Assembly (NCBI GenBank): GCA_022839745.1
Contig: JALHJB010000003.1
Coordinates: 62,001-126,000 of the forward strand
DNA length: 64,000 nt
Source: Actinomycetes bacterium
GTDB lineage: Bacteria; Actinomycetota; Coriobacteriia; Anaerosomatales; Anaerosomataceae
Direction of reading: 5' to 3'
Part shown: positions 7,975 through 14,869 of the stretch, in pieces
How the letters are laid out: each line of letters starts with the position of its first letter
Numbering within the stretch: the stretch's first letter is position 1
Notes under the pieces: generated by a model
What the model saw: the letters and a program-made list of their open reading frames with translations, nothing else
What the model was told of the DNA's origin: nothing
Database searches by the model: none
Program-made: the position numbers and the translations under genes

Positions 7975-8847
7975 CTACTCCGCCCAGTGCCGCTGTGCCG
8001 GCAACCACTGCCCTGTGGTGCACCCGCGCAGCACCGGCAGCAAGAACGCATCCAGCAGCAGCGAGGCGCGGTCGATGTCCTCGGCAGTCGCGCCAACATC
8101 CCTTCTCATCCGCTGGTACTCGGCTCGCCATGCGGCTGGAGGCTCAGGCAGCTTCTGGGGAACGGCATGGGTCTGGGCCTCGAAGGTTGCGCGTATCGCA
8201 GCGTCAAGCGCTGCTGCCTCAAAGGAGTACTGCTCCGCCAGCACTACGAGGTCCACCAGGTCCTTGACGCGGCTGTTGTCGCGGTTTCCGCGTGATCGGG
8301 TGACGGCGTGAACCTTCTCGGCAACGTGTTGTACCAGCGGGTAGCACGGCACGACCGTGGGCTCGATGCCCGCGAATGCAAGGAGCGGCGTGACCATCAG
8401 CTGGTCTGGTGCGGCGGTCACGGGATCCCCGATGCCCACATCAACGTGGAACGTCTCAAAGCTACGGCCATCAAGCAGTGTGCGGACGGACATGCGCACA
8501 CCGCCGTGCATGGGCACTCTGGATGGATCCGCCACCTCGAACTCGAACCAGTCGCCAAGGTCTGCGTGTGCTGCCGCTGTGAGCACGGCACGACTGCTTT
8601 CGGTCGTCTCGAGCAGCAGAAGATCGATGTCTTTCGTTGTCCGAGCCCGGTCTTCAAGCCGCACCTGCAGCGCGAAGCCGCCTTTGAGGAGCCAGGCATC
8701 GGGGCTGGAGGCGACCATCCTCGCTAGCAGCCGATCGAAGGCGACGGTCTTCCGGAGTCTGCTCAGCGGCAGACCCGTCGAGAGGGATTCCTCCCTGAGC
8801 CGGTCCTCCAGCGCCATTCGAAACGCCGCGCCTGTTGCGTACCTCAT
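7975..8847 (-). CDS. AbiEii/AbiGii-type nucleotidyltransferase toxin
   Basis: 290 aa, ATG 8847 overlapping the antitoxin stop by 4 nt. The nucleotidyltransferase signature appears as LLKGGFALQVRL followed by TTKDIDLLL (the D-x-D pair), and a C-terminal helical part contains AEKVHAVTRSRG and SRVKDLVDLVVL, typical of AbiEii. The family transfers nucleotides to RNA targets and causes growth arrest in type IV toxin-antitoxin/abortive infection systems. The stop codon abuts the IS21 target duplication and is preserved. Confidence 0.9.
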   Translation of the reverse strand: MRYATGAAFRMALEDRLREESLSTGLPLSRLRKTVAFDRLLARMVASSPDAWLLKGGFALQVRLEDRARTTKDIDLLLLETTESSRAVLTAAAHADLGDWFEFEVADPSRVPMHGGVRMSVRTLLDGRSFETFHVDVGIGDPVTAAPDQLMVTPLLAFAGIEPTVVPCYPLVQHVAEKVHAVTRSRGNRDNSRVKDLVDLVVLAEQYSFEAAALDAAIRATFEAQTHAVPQKLPEPPAAWRAEYQRMRRDVGATAEDIDRASLLLDAFLLPVLRGCTTGQWLPAQRHWAE

Positions 8848-9485
8848 CGGCCCGTCCGCTCTGCCAGCGCTGCGGATATCACCTGCGCCACCCGCCCCCC
8901 TCGTGCCGCCGCCTGAGCCTGCAGTTCCTCCTCGGTCACCATGCCCCGCGTGAGCGCTTCATCGATTGCCTGGCCGACGTGCTCGGCCGACGTTCCAGCG
9001 CGGATCACGTCCACGATCGTGCGCGCCACCGTGGTGATCGGCAGGCCGTCGCGCGATGTGACCTCCGCGGGGTCGAGAGAGGTCGTGTGCATTCGGATGC
9101 CCGTCCGCCGGCGCGAGCTCGTCCTCGGCAGGGTGAGATGGATCTCAGATGGCATAACGTCCGAGAGGCCGTAGACATCGAGCGCGCTGTCGTGTGACAC
9201 CACGGCATCGGGACCCGCCCTAAGCCAGGCGATGTAGAGGTCTTCGCGCGGGGTGCCCGGATACCGGGCCACGCGGTACACACCCTGGCTCACGCGCTTG
9301 AAGTTGCCTGCAGCGGCATGGTGTGCAACAAGCTGGCGCGAGTAACCCGCTCCGCCCGCTTGTGCCGTGGTGAAGTAGCCGGCCTGCCCCTCGGCGATGG
9401 CGAAGAGCGCATCAGCTTGTGGAGCGGTTGCTGGGATGGCAGAGTGTGCAGTATGTCGTGTTTTCTTTGACATACTGCACACCAT
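8844..9485 (-). CDS. AbiEi-type antitoxin/transcriptional regulator
   Basis: 213 aa. The N-terminal winged helix reads LFAIAEGQAGYFTTAQA ... YSRQLVAHHAAAGNFKRVSQGVYRVARYP, the AbiEi pattern, followed by the AbiEi C-terminal domain (VVSHDSALDVYGLSD, HLTLPRTSSRRR, TVARTIVDVI). AbiEi proteins bind inverted repeats in their own promoter. Here a perfect 13-bp inverted repeat overlaps the first codons, so the start could be ATG 9485 or ATG 9473. The first 74 nt also overlap the 3' end of the GNAT frame on the same strand. Confidence 0.88.
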   Translation of the reverse strand: MVCSMSKKTRHTAHSAIPATAPQADALFAIAEGQAGYFTTAQAGGAGYSRQLVAHHAAAGNFKRVSQGVYRVARYPGTPREDLYIAWLRAGPDAVVSHDSALDVYGLSDVMPSEIHLTLPRTSSRRRTGIRMHTTSLDPAEVTSRDGLPITTVARTIVDVIRAGTSAEHVGQAIDEALTRGMVTEEELQAQAAARGGRVAQVISAALAERTGR

Positions 9486-10047
9486 GACCCTGCGTCATCG
9501 ATCTGTCAATGCTTGCGCGGCATCCGCTCCCTGCCTCGCCCGCTCCAGCAGCTCCTCCCGAGCCCTCCCACGTGGATCGCTCATAGAGCACGAGGCTCTC
9601 GCCGTCGACGGCAGTGGTGCCAACCCGGCGGAAACCGAGCGACTCGTAGTAGCGTCGTAGCCCCGTGGCGGACTCACCACAGTCGAGCCGGAGCAGCCCG
9701 ATGCCTGCTGCGGCGAGCTCGCAGCCGAGCATATCGAGCGTCCGCGCACCGATGCCGCGCCCGGCGCATGAGCGGTCAACAGTGAGGGAGTGCACGTAGC
9801 CCGCGGGTCCGGCGTCCTCGCCCCAGAAGAGCGGGTCGGAACCCTGGACCCGTACGCAGCCGATGACCTGGCCATCGGACTCCAGAACGCGGAACTCCCC
9901 CGCCGCCAGTCCGTCGTCGACCCAGCGGACATGATGAGCGGGAGGCTCGAGCCAGTTCTGCCAGTAGTCGATGTTGCGCTCGCGCAGCCACACCGCGGCC
10001 GACTCCAGGAGCCCGAAGACAGCGCTGCGGTCCGACACGTCAGCCAC
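9412..10047 (-). CDS. GNAT-family N-acetyltransferase with run-on C-terminus
   Basis: 211 aa from GTG 10047 (no clear SD; the strand before it, IIEFELR, looks like real protein but offers no start codon). Acetyl-CoA binding motif A reads VHSLTVDRSCAGRGIGARTLDMLG and motif B RRYYESLGFRRVG. After LVLYERSTWEG, the last 50 or so residues are low-complexity and read through the AbiE operator into the AbiEi gene, so the original 3' end was probably lost when the AbiE unit was joined. Substrate unknown. It is downstream of HigBA module 1. Confidence 0.8.
   Translation of the reverse strand: MADVSDRSAVFGLLESAAVWLRERNIDYWQNWLEPPAHHVRWVDDGLAAGEFRVLESDGQVIGCVRVQGSDPLFWGEDAGPAGYVHSLTVDRSCAGRGIGARTLDMLGCELAAAGIGLLRLDCGESATGLRRYYESLGFRRVGTTAVDGESLVLYERSTWEGSGGAAGAGEAGSGCRASIDRSMTQGHGVQYVKENTTYCTLCHPSNRSTS
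9445..9481 (-). promoter_or_regulatory. Inverted-repeat operator of the AbiE module
   Basis: Perfect 13-bp inverted repeat TGTGCAGTATGTC / GACATACTGCACA with an 11-nt spacer, at the very start of the AbiEi gene. A TTGACA hexamer lies upstream on the minus strand at about 9511-9516. AbiEi-family proteins are known to repress their operon through paired inverted repeats. Confidence 0.7.
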
Positions 10048-10138
10048 TCGAAGTTCGAACTCGATGATGACCCCCGTCTGTATCGCTCACGCTGCTGGAC
10101 GCCGCCCCGCAGCGCCCACGCCCGCTCCCTGCAAGAAT

Positions 10139-10182
10139 TTATCGCGCGCGGGCGCGCTTTCTGCCCGATACCCGGGTTAGCC
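10139..10182 (-). repeat. 3' flank shared by the two HigBA modules, copy 1
   Basis: At the end of the antitoxin gene the plus strand reads GCGCGCTTTCTGCCCGATACCCGGGTTAG. The second module has GCGAGCTTTCTGCTCGACGCCCGGCTTAG at the same place (20223-20264). The block can fold on the minus strand around AGAAA (GGGC/GCCC, TATCG/CGATA) and carries a GGCTAAC-type box, so it could be a terminator or the remains of an attC. Confidence 0.5.
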
Positions 10183-10503
10183 AGTGGGTCCGAGCTGGCG
10201 GCCCAGCCCCGACCACGGCTTGATGCTCTTGAGCGTGTCCCGAAGCTGGTCCTGCGCGACCTCGGTGTCGTAGGCGGCCTGCGCGCGCAACCAGTACCCG
10301 TCCGAGAGCCCGAAGAACTTACAGAGGCGCAGATCGGTGTCAGCTGTGATGGCACGCTTTCCCGCGACGATCGCGCCGATGCGCTGGGCGGGAACGCCGA
10401 TCTCCTTGGCGAGACGGTACTGCGAGATGCCCATGGGCTTGAGGAACTCCTCCAAGAGGAGCTCGCCCGGGCTGACTGGCTTGAGCTTGGTCATCGTCAT
10501 CAC
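10177..10503 (-). CDS. higA: HigA-type XRE antitoxin, module 1
   Basis: 108 aa from ATG 10503 (ATG 10494 is possible). The HigA pattern is clear: SPGELLLEEFLKPMGISQYRLAKEIGVPAQRIGAIVAGKRAITADTDLRLCKFFGLSDGYWLRAQAAYD. These antitoxins bind their toxin and the operon operator. The gene follows the toxin by 3 nt in one transcript. Its stop codon lies in the conserved 3' flank element. Confidence 0.92.
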   Translation of the reverse strand: MMTMTKLKPVSPGELLLEEFLKPMGISQYRLAKEIGVPAQRIGAIVAGKRAITADTDLRLCKFFGLSDGYWLRAQAAYDTEVAQDQLRDTLKSIKPWSGLGRQLGPTG

Positions 10504-10506
10504 GTC

Positions 10507-10785
10507 CTAGTGGTAGTCCACGATCTCAACGTCTTCCGGGCCCGCTTGCGTCCAGCGGAAGCAGAGGCGGAACTGGTCGTTCACCCGGATACTGTGCTGG
10601 CCGGCTCGATCACCCTTGAGCGCCTCGAGCCTGTTGCCCGGCGGCACCCGCAAGTCGTCGAGCACGCCCGCGATCTCGAGCTGCCGGAGCTTGCGCCTGG
10701 CCACAGACTCGATGTTGACGAACCGGCGCACGCGGGTGCCGTGCACCAGCCGTTGGGTGTCAGCATCCTTGAATGAGACGATCAT
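10507..10785 (-). CDS. higB: HigB/RelE-type toxin, module 1
   Basis: 92 aa from ATG 10785. The HigB pattern is present: RRKLRQLEIAGVLDDLRVPPGNRLEALKGDRAGQHSIRVNDQFRLCFRW ... VEIVDYH. HigB toxins cleave mRNA at the ribosome. ATG 10785 lies 6 nt past the -10 box (10792-10797), so the mRNA is predicted to be leaderless; the longer frame start would be inside the promoter. It precedes its antitoxin, the HigBA order. Confidence 0.92.
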   Translation of the reverse strand: MIVSFKDADTQRLVHGTRVRRFVNIESVARRKLRQLEIAGVLDDLRVPPGNRLEALKGDRAGQHSIRVNDQFRLCFRWTQAGPEDVEIVDYH

Positions 10786-10791
10786 GGGTTG

Positions 10792-10829
10792 ATAGTAACG
10801 CGACGCGTGCATAACGTCAAGCGTTACTA
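10792..10829 (-). promoter_or_regulatory. higBA-1 promoter and operator
   Basis: On the minus strand TTGACG (10815-10820), a 17-nt spacer, then TACTAT (10792-10797). A perfect 9-bp inverted repeat TAGTAACGC (10793-10801) / GCGTTACTA (10821-10829) brackets it, fitting HigA autorepression. Confidence 0.85.
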
Positions 10830-10871
10830 GTGAGATGCACGACTGCGAGCACGAGACTGACGTTCACACCG

Positions 10872-10934
10872 GCCTAACGTCTCTTGAGATGAGCGGCAAC
10901 GCGAAGCGTTGTCCGCTCGATCTCATTGTTAGAC
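10872..10934 (-). other. attC-like integron recombination site c
   Basis: The best of the three sites. Outer arms CTAAC (10874-10878) and GTTAG (10928-10932); TGAGAT pairs with ATCTCA, GAGCGG with CCGCTC, CAAC with GTTG. G10919 is unpaired between the two right-hand blocks, T10912 is bulged, GTCTCT is an unpaired central spacer and GAA closes the loop. It lies 12 nt after the stop of the nuclease-like gene at 10946 and before the higBA-1 unit. Confidence 0.82.
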
Positions 10935-10945
10935 GGATGACGCTA

Positions 10946-11578
10946 CTAGAGCGAGACCGAGGCATCACCTGGCAACACTCGCTGCACGACAGCATCAGCG
11001 GGCAAGATGTCTGGGTTCAGAGGCACGGCGGCAAAGGGATTGTGATAAACACGCAACCGGAGCCGTCCGTCGTGACGCTCCAGAGCCGCGAGAGCGCTGA
11101 CGGAAGTATTGTGAACAGGCGTGAGCCCACGGTTGCCACCGAAGCGCGGTTCGCCCGCGACTGGCTTAGAGGCAGAGCCTTCTACGAACTGGATCGGGTA
11201 ACCGATGTCGCCGAACATCGCTTGCAGCACGGTCTCGTGATCGAGATCCGTTCCGAAAGGACCGTTGTCGTAGACAACAAGGATCGTGGGCGTACCGCAA
11301 CCGGCCTCCGCCTTCAGTTGCGGCGAGATCTTCTTGAGTTTCTGCCTCAGCCGATTACCCGGGAAGTACGCGGCCGCCGACCCGGTGCTGAAGGCCTCCT
11401 GCAATGCGGCCTTCTCGCGCTGACTCTGTTGCAGCTGCTTCACCTCGCAGACGACTCTCGTGCCACTGCAGGTTACGGAGTAGTCCGGCGTGCGATGAGA
11501 GGCGCACGGAATGGGCACGCATACAAGCCCGCTCTCGTCACAGAACTGGCGAAAGAGCCGCTCGGACTCGGTCTCCAC
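10946..11578 (-). CDS. Putative PD-(D/E)XK-fold restriction-like protein
   Basis: 210 aa if started at GTG 11578, which has GGGGGCGG just upstream and lies about 14 nt after a GTTAG core; the longer frame would start inside repeat B. A PD-x(n)-ExK core is visible near residues 34-50: HRTPDYSV then RVVCEVKQLQ. The rest has no recognised family. The Asp and Glu-x-Lys placement suggests a nuclease (inference). Both ends match cassette boundaries (repeat B upstream, attC c downstream). Confidence 0.72.
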   Translation of the reverse strand: METESERLFRQFCDESGLVCVPIPCASHRTPDYSVTCSGTRVVCEVKQLQQSQREKAALQEAFSTGSAAAYFPGNRLRQKLKKISPQLKAEAGCGTPTILVVYDNGPFGTDLDHETVLQAMFGDIGYPIQFVEGSASKPVAGEPRFGGNRGLTPVHNTSVSALAALERHDGRLRLRVYHNPFAAVPLNPDILPADAVVQRVLPGDASVSL

Positions 11579-11591
11579 GCCGCCCCCATTC

Positions 11592-11645
11592 CGTCTAACC
11601 CGCACTTCTCCAGTCCGCATAACACCATACCGTACCGCCCTGACA
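11592..11645 (-). repeat. Conserved intergenic element, copy B
   Basis: On the minus strand: GTCAGGGCGGT, TATGGTGTTATGCGG, GAGAAGTGCG and GTTAG (core about 11593-11597). It separates the ImmA-like fragment from the PD-(D/E)XK-like gene. See copies A and C. Confidence 0.5.
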
Positions 11646-11653
11646 CCCCGCGA

Positions 11654-12187
11654 CTAGCAGTGCATCTTCATCGTGAGCTCATCATTCGCGCTAAGCACCA
11701 CGACCGATCGCTTCTTGTTGATCTCATGGCCCCGTGTCGGCTCGAGGTCTGCCCACCGGATCTCTCCACTCACTGGGCTATTCATGCTCGTGGTCCCATT
11801 CGCCCAGGTCGGCGCCCAGCCACGCGCGATGAGCCCTTCGGCGGCTGCCCGATGCGCGTGCGTCTCCACCCACGTGGAGTACTCCCTCGGCTCCTCGCCT
11901 GGCTCCTCTGTACGCCAGCCCGCGCGGTTCACGAACATGCACCACCACTTGTAGGTGGTCTCGTCGATCACCTGAAGGTCGCGGAGACGGCGAAGCACAC
12001 CCTGAACGCTCATCCCCCAGCGCTTCCTGGCCGCCAGAAGCTCGTCCACAGTGACCCGTTTGCGGTGTGCGCCGAACTCAACGCGCACCGCGTCTGCCGG
12101 GTAGAGGAACGCCCCCGCGAACAGCCGGGCGGCCGCCTGTTCATCAAGCCCGTCGGCGACACGCATGGAAAGGTGTCCGAGCTCGCG
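11654..12187 (-). pseudogene. C-terminal fragment of an ImmA/IrrE (XRE-peptidase) family protein
   Basis: The frame from ATG 12166 encodes the C-terminal half of ImmA-type metallopeptidase regulators: LDEQAAARLFAGAFLYPADAV, LAARKRWGMSVQGVLRRLRDLQVI, NRAGWRTEEPGEEPREYST. Reading upstream of the ATG in frame gives ARELGHLS, the zinc motif HExxH with the first His changed to Arg (CGC). The N-terminal HTH and peptidase start are missing because the frame runs into the end of the DUF2726 gene. So the gene is 5'-truncated and lacks a zinc ligand; whether a short protein is made from 12166 is unknown. Confidence 0.7.
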
Positions 12188-12201
12188 CGCACGCCTATGG
12201 C

Positions 12202-12882
12202 CTATCCGACCGGTCGAGTCTCCCTACACTTCGGGTAGTTCGGACACCCGTAGAACTGCCGGCCAGCCTGCTCGCCCTTTGATGCAGTCCGTAGAACCAT
12301 TGGCACGCCGCACTTCGGACAGCCAGGAGCGGCACCACCGGAACTCGCGGCTTGAGATGCGGGGGCCGTAACAGGCGCTGGTGCAGCCGCCACGGCACCC
12401 GGCAGATGGGCCGCAAGCTTGAGAGCGAGATCGGCCGGGCTGTAGCTGGCAGCAGCCGGGACACGGACAAGCGGCAGTCCTGCAGCGGCGAACACCCCGT
12501 CAACCAGCGCGTCTCGTTCTTGACGATCCGCTCGTGAATGGCTGGAGTCGTCAAGTTCGATGCCGACGAGCGGCTTCATCGACTGCGGGTGACACAGTAG
12601 GTAATCGACGTGCTTTTGCGATATCCGCCCGCGCGCGCTCATGTTCTCGTTGGGCTTCACCACGAAGAAGACATCGGCCAGGTTCACCTTGGGGCAGATG
12701 TGAACCTGCGCGCCTACCGCGGCGCTGAGGGCCCGGTAGAAGGACAATTCCGCGGGAGACAGGAAGTCGTCACGCGTGCGGTATGGAAGCGACTCGTCAG
12801 ACGGAGGCGCCACGGGTCGGATCCCGAAGAGTCCCAGGATCGATCCCAGACAACCGGGATTCTCGCTCGCATTCGCCCCCAT
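12202..12882 (-). CDS. DUF2726 nuclease-like protein with topoisomerase-type zinc finger
   Basis: 226 aa, ATG 12882 after an AGGGAGA SD. The DUF2726 region reads LSPAELSFYRAL ... VHICPKVNLADVF ... ISQKHVDYLLCHPQSMKPLVGIELDDSSH ... RQERDALVDGVFAAAGLPLVRVP, a restriction-endonuclease-like fold (HVDYLL plus GIELDD). An Ala/Pro-rich linker joins it to a C4 zinc finger (CPKCGVPMVLRT ... FYGCPNYPKCRETRPVG). It probably acts on nucleic acid. Same zinc finger type as the NERD protein at 3875. Confidence 0.85.
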   Translation of the reverse strand: MGANASENPGCLGSILGLFGIRPVAPPSDESLPYRTRDDFLSPAELSFYRALSAAVGAQVHICPKVNLADVFFVVKPNENMSARGRISQKHVDYLLCHPQSMKPLVGIELDDSSHSRADRQERDALVDGVFAAAGLPLVRVPAAASYSPADLALKLAAHLPGAVAAAPAPVTAPASQAASSGGAAPGCPKCGVPMVLRTASKGEQAGRQFYGCPNYPKCRETRPVG

Positions 12883-12914
12883 GCATTCTCCCTAGTGCCG
12901 TGGCGGCAGTCGCC

Positions 12915-12985
12915 TAGGCGTCCGTGCGCGTGGTCTGCGCAAAGAGCCCACGTGCTTGCGCGCATCAGCTTGACGCACCAGCCAA
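12915..12985 (-). other. Possible degenerate attC-like hairpin
   Basis: Between the GTPase and DUF2726 genes the minus strand can pair GCGTC with GACGC and CACGTGG with CCACGCG around a 14-nt loop, and GACGCCTAGG stands where the core GACGTTAGG would be. The standard GTTAG box is absent, so this is a weak call. Confidence 0.3.
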
Positions 12986-14068
12986 ATCGTCCGCGCGTTC
13001 ACCGAGCATCCTCTGCTTCAGTCTCTCTGCTATGTCTGTTGCACTGGGCTCGGCATCAGGATCGGCGGAGAAGATCTCCGCCAGAACCGCTATGTATGCC
13101 TCTCCGAGTCCAACGGTGATCGTGCTCGCAGTTGCGGCGGAAATCGCACCGCCGGCAACCGTTCCGGCGCCGGGGATAAGCTTCATGGCGTTGACCACAA
13201 TCGTCCTCCCCATCAATGTGGCCCCGCCGACGCCGAGTGCAGAGGTCACCAGAGTACTGAGTGTCCCTGTAGAGAGCTCAAGCCCGAAGACAGAGGTGAT
13301 TCCCGCAATCATGCCAACCTGAATTGGCGCAAGTATCGCGGCATCTGAGAACGGGATCGGACTCGCGCCAGCCGCAGCAGCCGCTGTTGCTGCGCCCGCC
13401 ACGATCTTGTGCGCCTGCGACTTCGTGTAGTTGAGATTCGCCTTCTGAGCTGCGGCTAGAGCTCTGCGTTGCCCTTCTGGAATCACCTCAGATGTCAACT
13501 CTATGAGGCTATCAAGGCCCATCGGATTCAGCGGATGGCCATCATCAAGCTCCTCGTGAATCGCGCGTACTCGAATCACGTTTCTGGATTCCGGCAATAG
13601 CCTGAGCACTTCGGCCCTGAACCCGTTGTCGCTCCTGGCCTTCGTGATGACGGTGATTACGGGCACATGCTTCGACAGCATGTTGTGCAGTTCGACCTCT
13701 GCGTCTTCCACCCGCCGGCCGTCTTCGTGAATGCAAAGCCAAGCGACATGAACGTGCCTGCTGGAGTCCCTGTCGCGACCTCGTTCAGTGATCAACTTCT
13801 CGAGTTCGGACAGCGTCTCATCGAACTGGGAGACTTCCAATCCGCGCGTGTCGAATATCGTGATCGGGACTCCGTCCCTGGTAATCTCACGCGTGTTCTG
13901 CGTAACGGGGCGCCCGTGACCCGTCTCTGCGAGATTCCGCTGGAAGACCGCGTTGATCAACGTGCTCTTCCCGACACCAGTCCGGCCCGCTATCAGGATG
14001 TTGATGTGTCCGCGCTCTGCTTAGGCTCCTTGGATAGCCCCGTTTATGAGTTCGTCGAGATCCTGCAC
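12965..14068 (-). pseudogene. DUF697-type membrane GTPase with in-frame TAA near the N-terminus
   Basis: A GTG at 14068 with AGAGAGG upstream begins VQDLDELINGAIQGA, then TAA (14021-14023), and the same frame continues AERGHINILIAGRTGVGKSTLINAVF. The G1 loop GRTGVGKST, G3 (DTRG), G4-like (TKARSD) and the C-terminal hydrophobic helices with a YcjF/DUF697 look are all in one frame through 12965. No usable start lies between the stop and the P-loop; the first, TTG 13960, would remove the P-loop. So the gene is disrupted by one stop codon, or wrongly sequenced. It belongs to the same minus-strand cluster and follows repeat C. Confidence 0.78.
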
Positions 14069-14154
14069 CTTCGTATCCTCTCTCGTGATGCGGTGGGGAC
14101 AGATGTCTCCCCTATGTCGCGGCGGTCACGGACTCGCATGCCGCCCTCCGCCCC

Positions 14155-14206
14155 TATGAACGCACTTCTTCAAACCACATAACACCATACTGCACCGCCC
14201 CGACAT
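14155..14206 (-). repeat. Conserved intergenic element, copy C
   Basis: Minus strand: GTCGGGGCGGTGCAG, TATGGTGTTATGTGG, GAAGAAGTGCG, then GTTCATAG in place of GTTAG. It lies upstream of the GTPase gene and about 140 nt after the stop of nuclease-like paralog 2. Confidence 0.5.
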
Positions 14207-14341
14207 GCCCTACCCCCGCCGCACGCTGTCCCTTGCCGTGCGAGCAGTCTTTTTGCCCGGCCGCATCCACGCGGCCCACGGCACCACAGCCTGACCGTCC
14301 CGCACCGCGCAGTACGTCCGGCCGCACGCCCTGCGGTTTCG

Positions 14342-14869
14342 CTACACCCGCAGCCACTCCCGCTCGGCCACGCCTTCTGCAACCCTCACGCACTCAAGCA
14401 GCAACCCACCGCCGGGTCTGTTGGCGGTGATTGCGTAGCCGACGGTCTCCGGGTACAGCTTCGTGAACGCTTGGAGCCACTCGACATCCGGCTCGTACAC
14501 CGTCGGCAAGCCGAACTTCCACTCGAGGATCGCCGCCGGAGGAACGGTTGGCTTCCCCGCCTCGTCCCAGCAGGTCATTCCAGGATGCGACCAGATCACG
14601 AGGTCCTTGCACACCTGGCTCTTGGTCGACGCAGGCACACCGTCGCGCCCCGTGACCTGGGGCACCGGGAACTCGATCGTAATCTGCGCAGGGTCGTACA
14701 GGGCCCCCTCGGCACGCACTTCGCGCAGCAGGTGCCCGAACGCGAACAGGCTCACCGCCTCGCGCTCCCGGCGCCCGCGCCAATCACTCGCCAGGGCCTC
14801 CGCGGCGAAGGACGTCAGCGAGCGACGAATGATGTCGTCCATGCTGACGGCCTGCATCTGACTGCTCAC
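14342..14869 (-). CDS. Putative PD-(D/E)XK nuclease-like protein, paralog 2
   Basis: 175 aa. GTG 14869 overlaps the TGA of the upstream phosphatase-family gene by 4 nt (GTGA). It aligns end to end with paralog 1 (3354-3878): SLTSFAAEALASDWRGRREREAVSLFAFGHLL, ALYDPAQITIEFPVPQ, CKDLVIWSHP, ILEWKF, LQAFTKLYPETVGYAITANRPGG, EREWLRV. The conserved D...ExK suggests nuclease chemistry (inference). Differences are scattered, with many silent changes, so it is an old duplication. The 3' flank differs until repeat C. Confidence 0.7.
   Translation of the reverse strand: MSSQMQAVSMDDIIRRSLTSFAAEALASDWRGRREREAVSLFAFGHLLREVRAEGALYDPAQITIEFPVPQVTGRDGVPASTKSQVCKDLVIWSHPGMTCWDEAGKPTVPPAAILEWKFGLPTVYEPDVEWLQAFTKLYPETVGYAITANRPGGGLLLECVRVAEGVAEREWLRV

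Noticed and set aside
10835..12238. Long plus-strand open frame of 467 codons
   Set aside because: Low-complexity Arg/His/Leu-rich translation opposite to two well-supported minus-strand genes; a shadow frame.
5419..14023. Stop-codon recoding (for example pyrrolysine) to explain the interrupted genes
   Set aside because: One interruption is TAG and the other TAA, and neither gene is a known pyrrolysine protein; no suppressor signal was seen.
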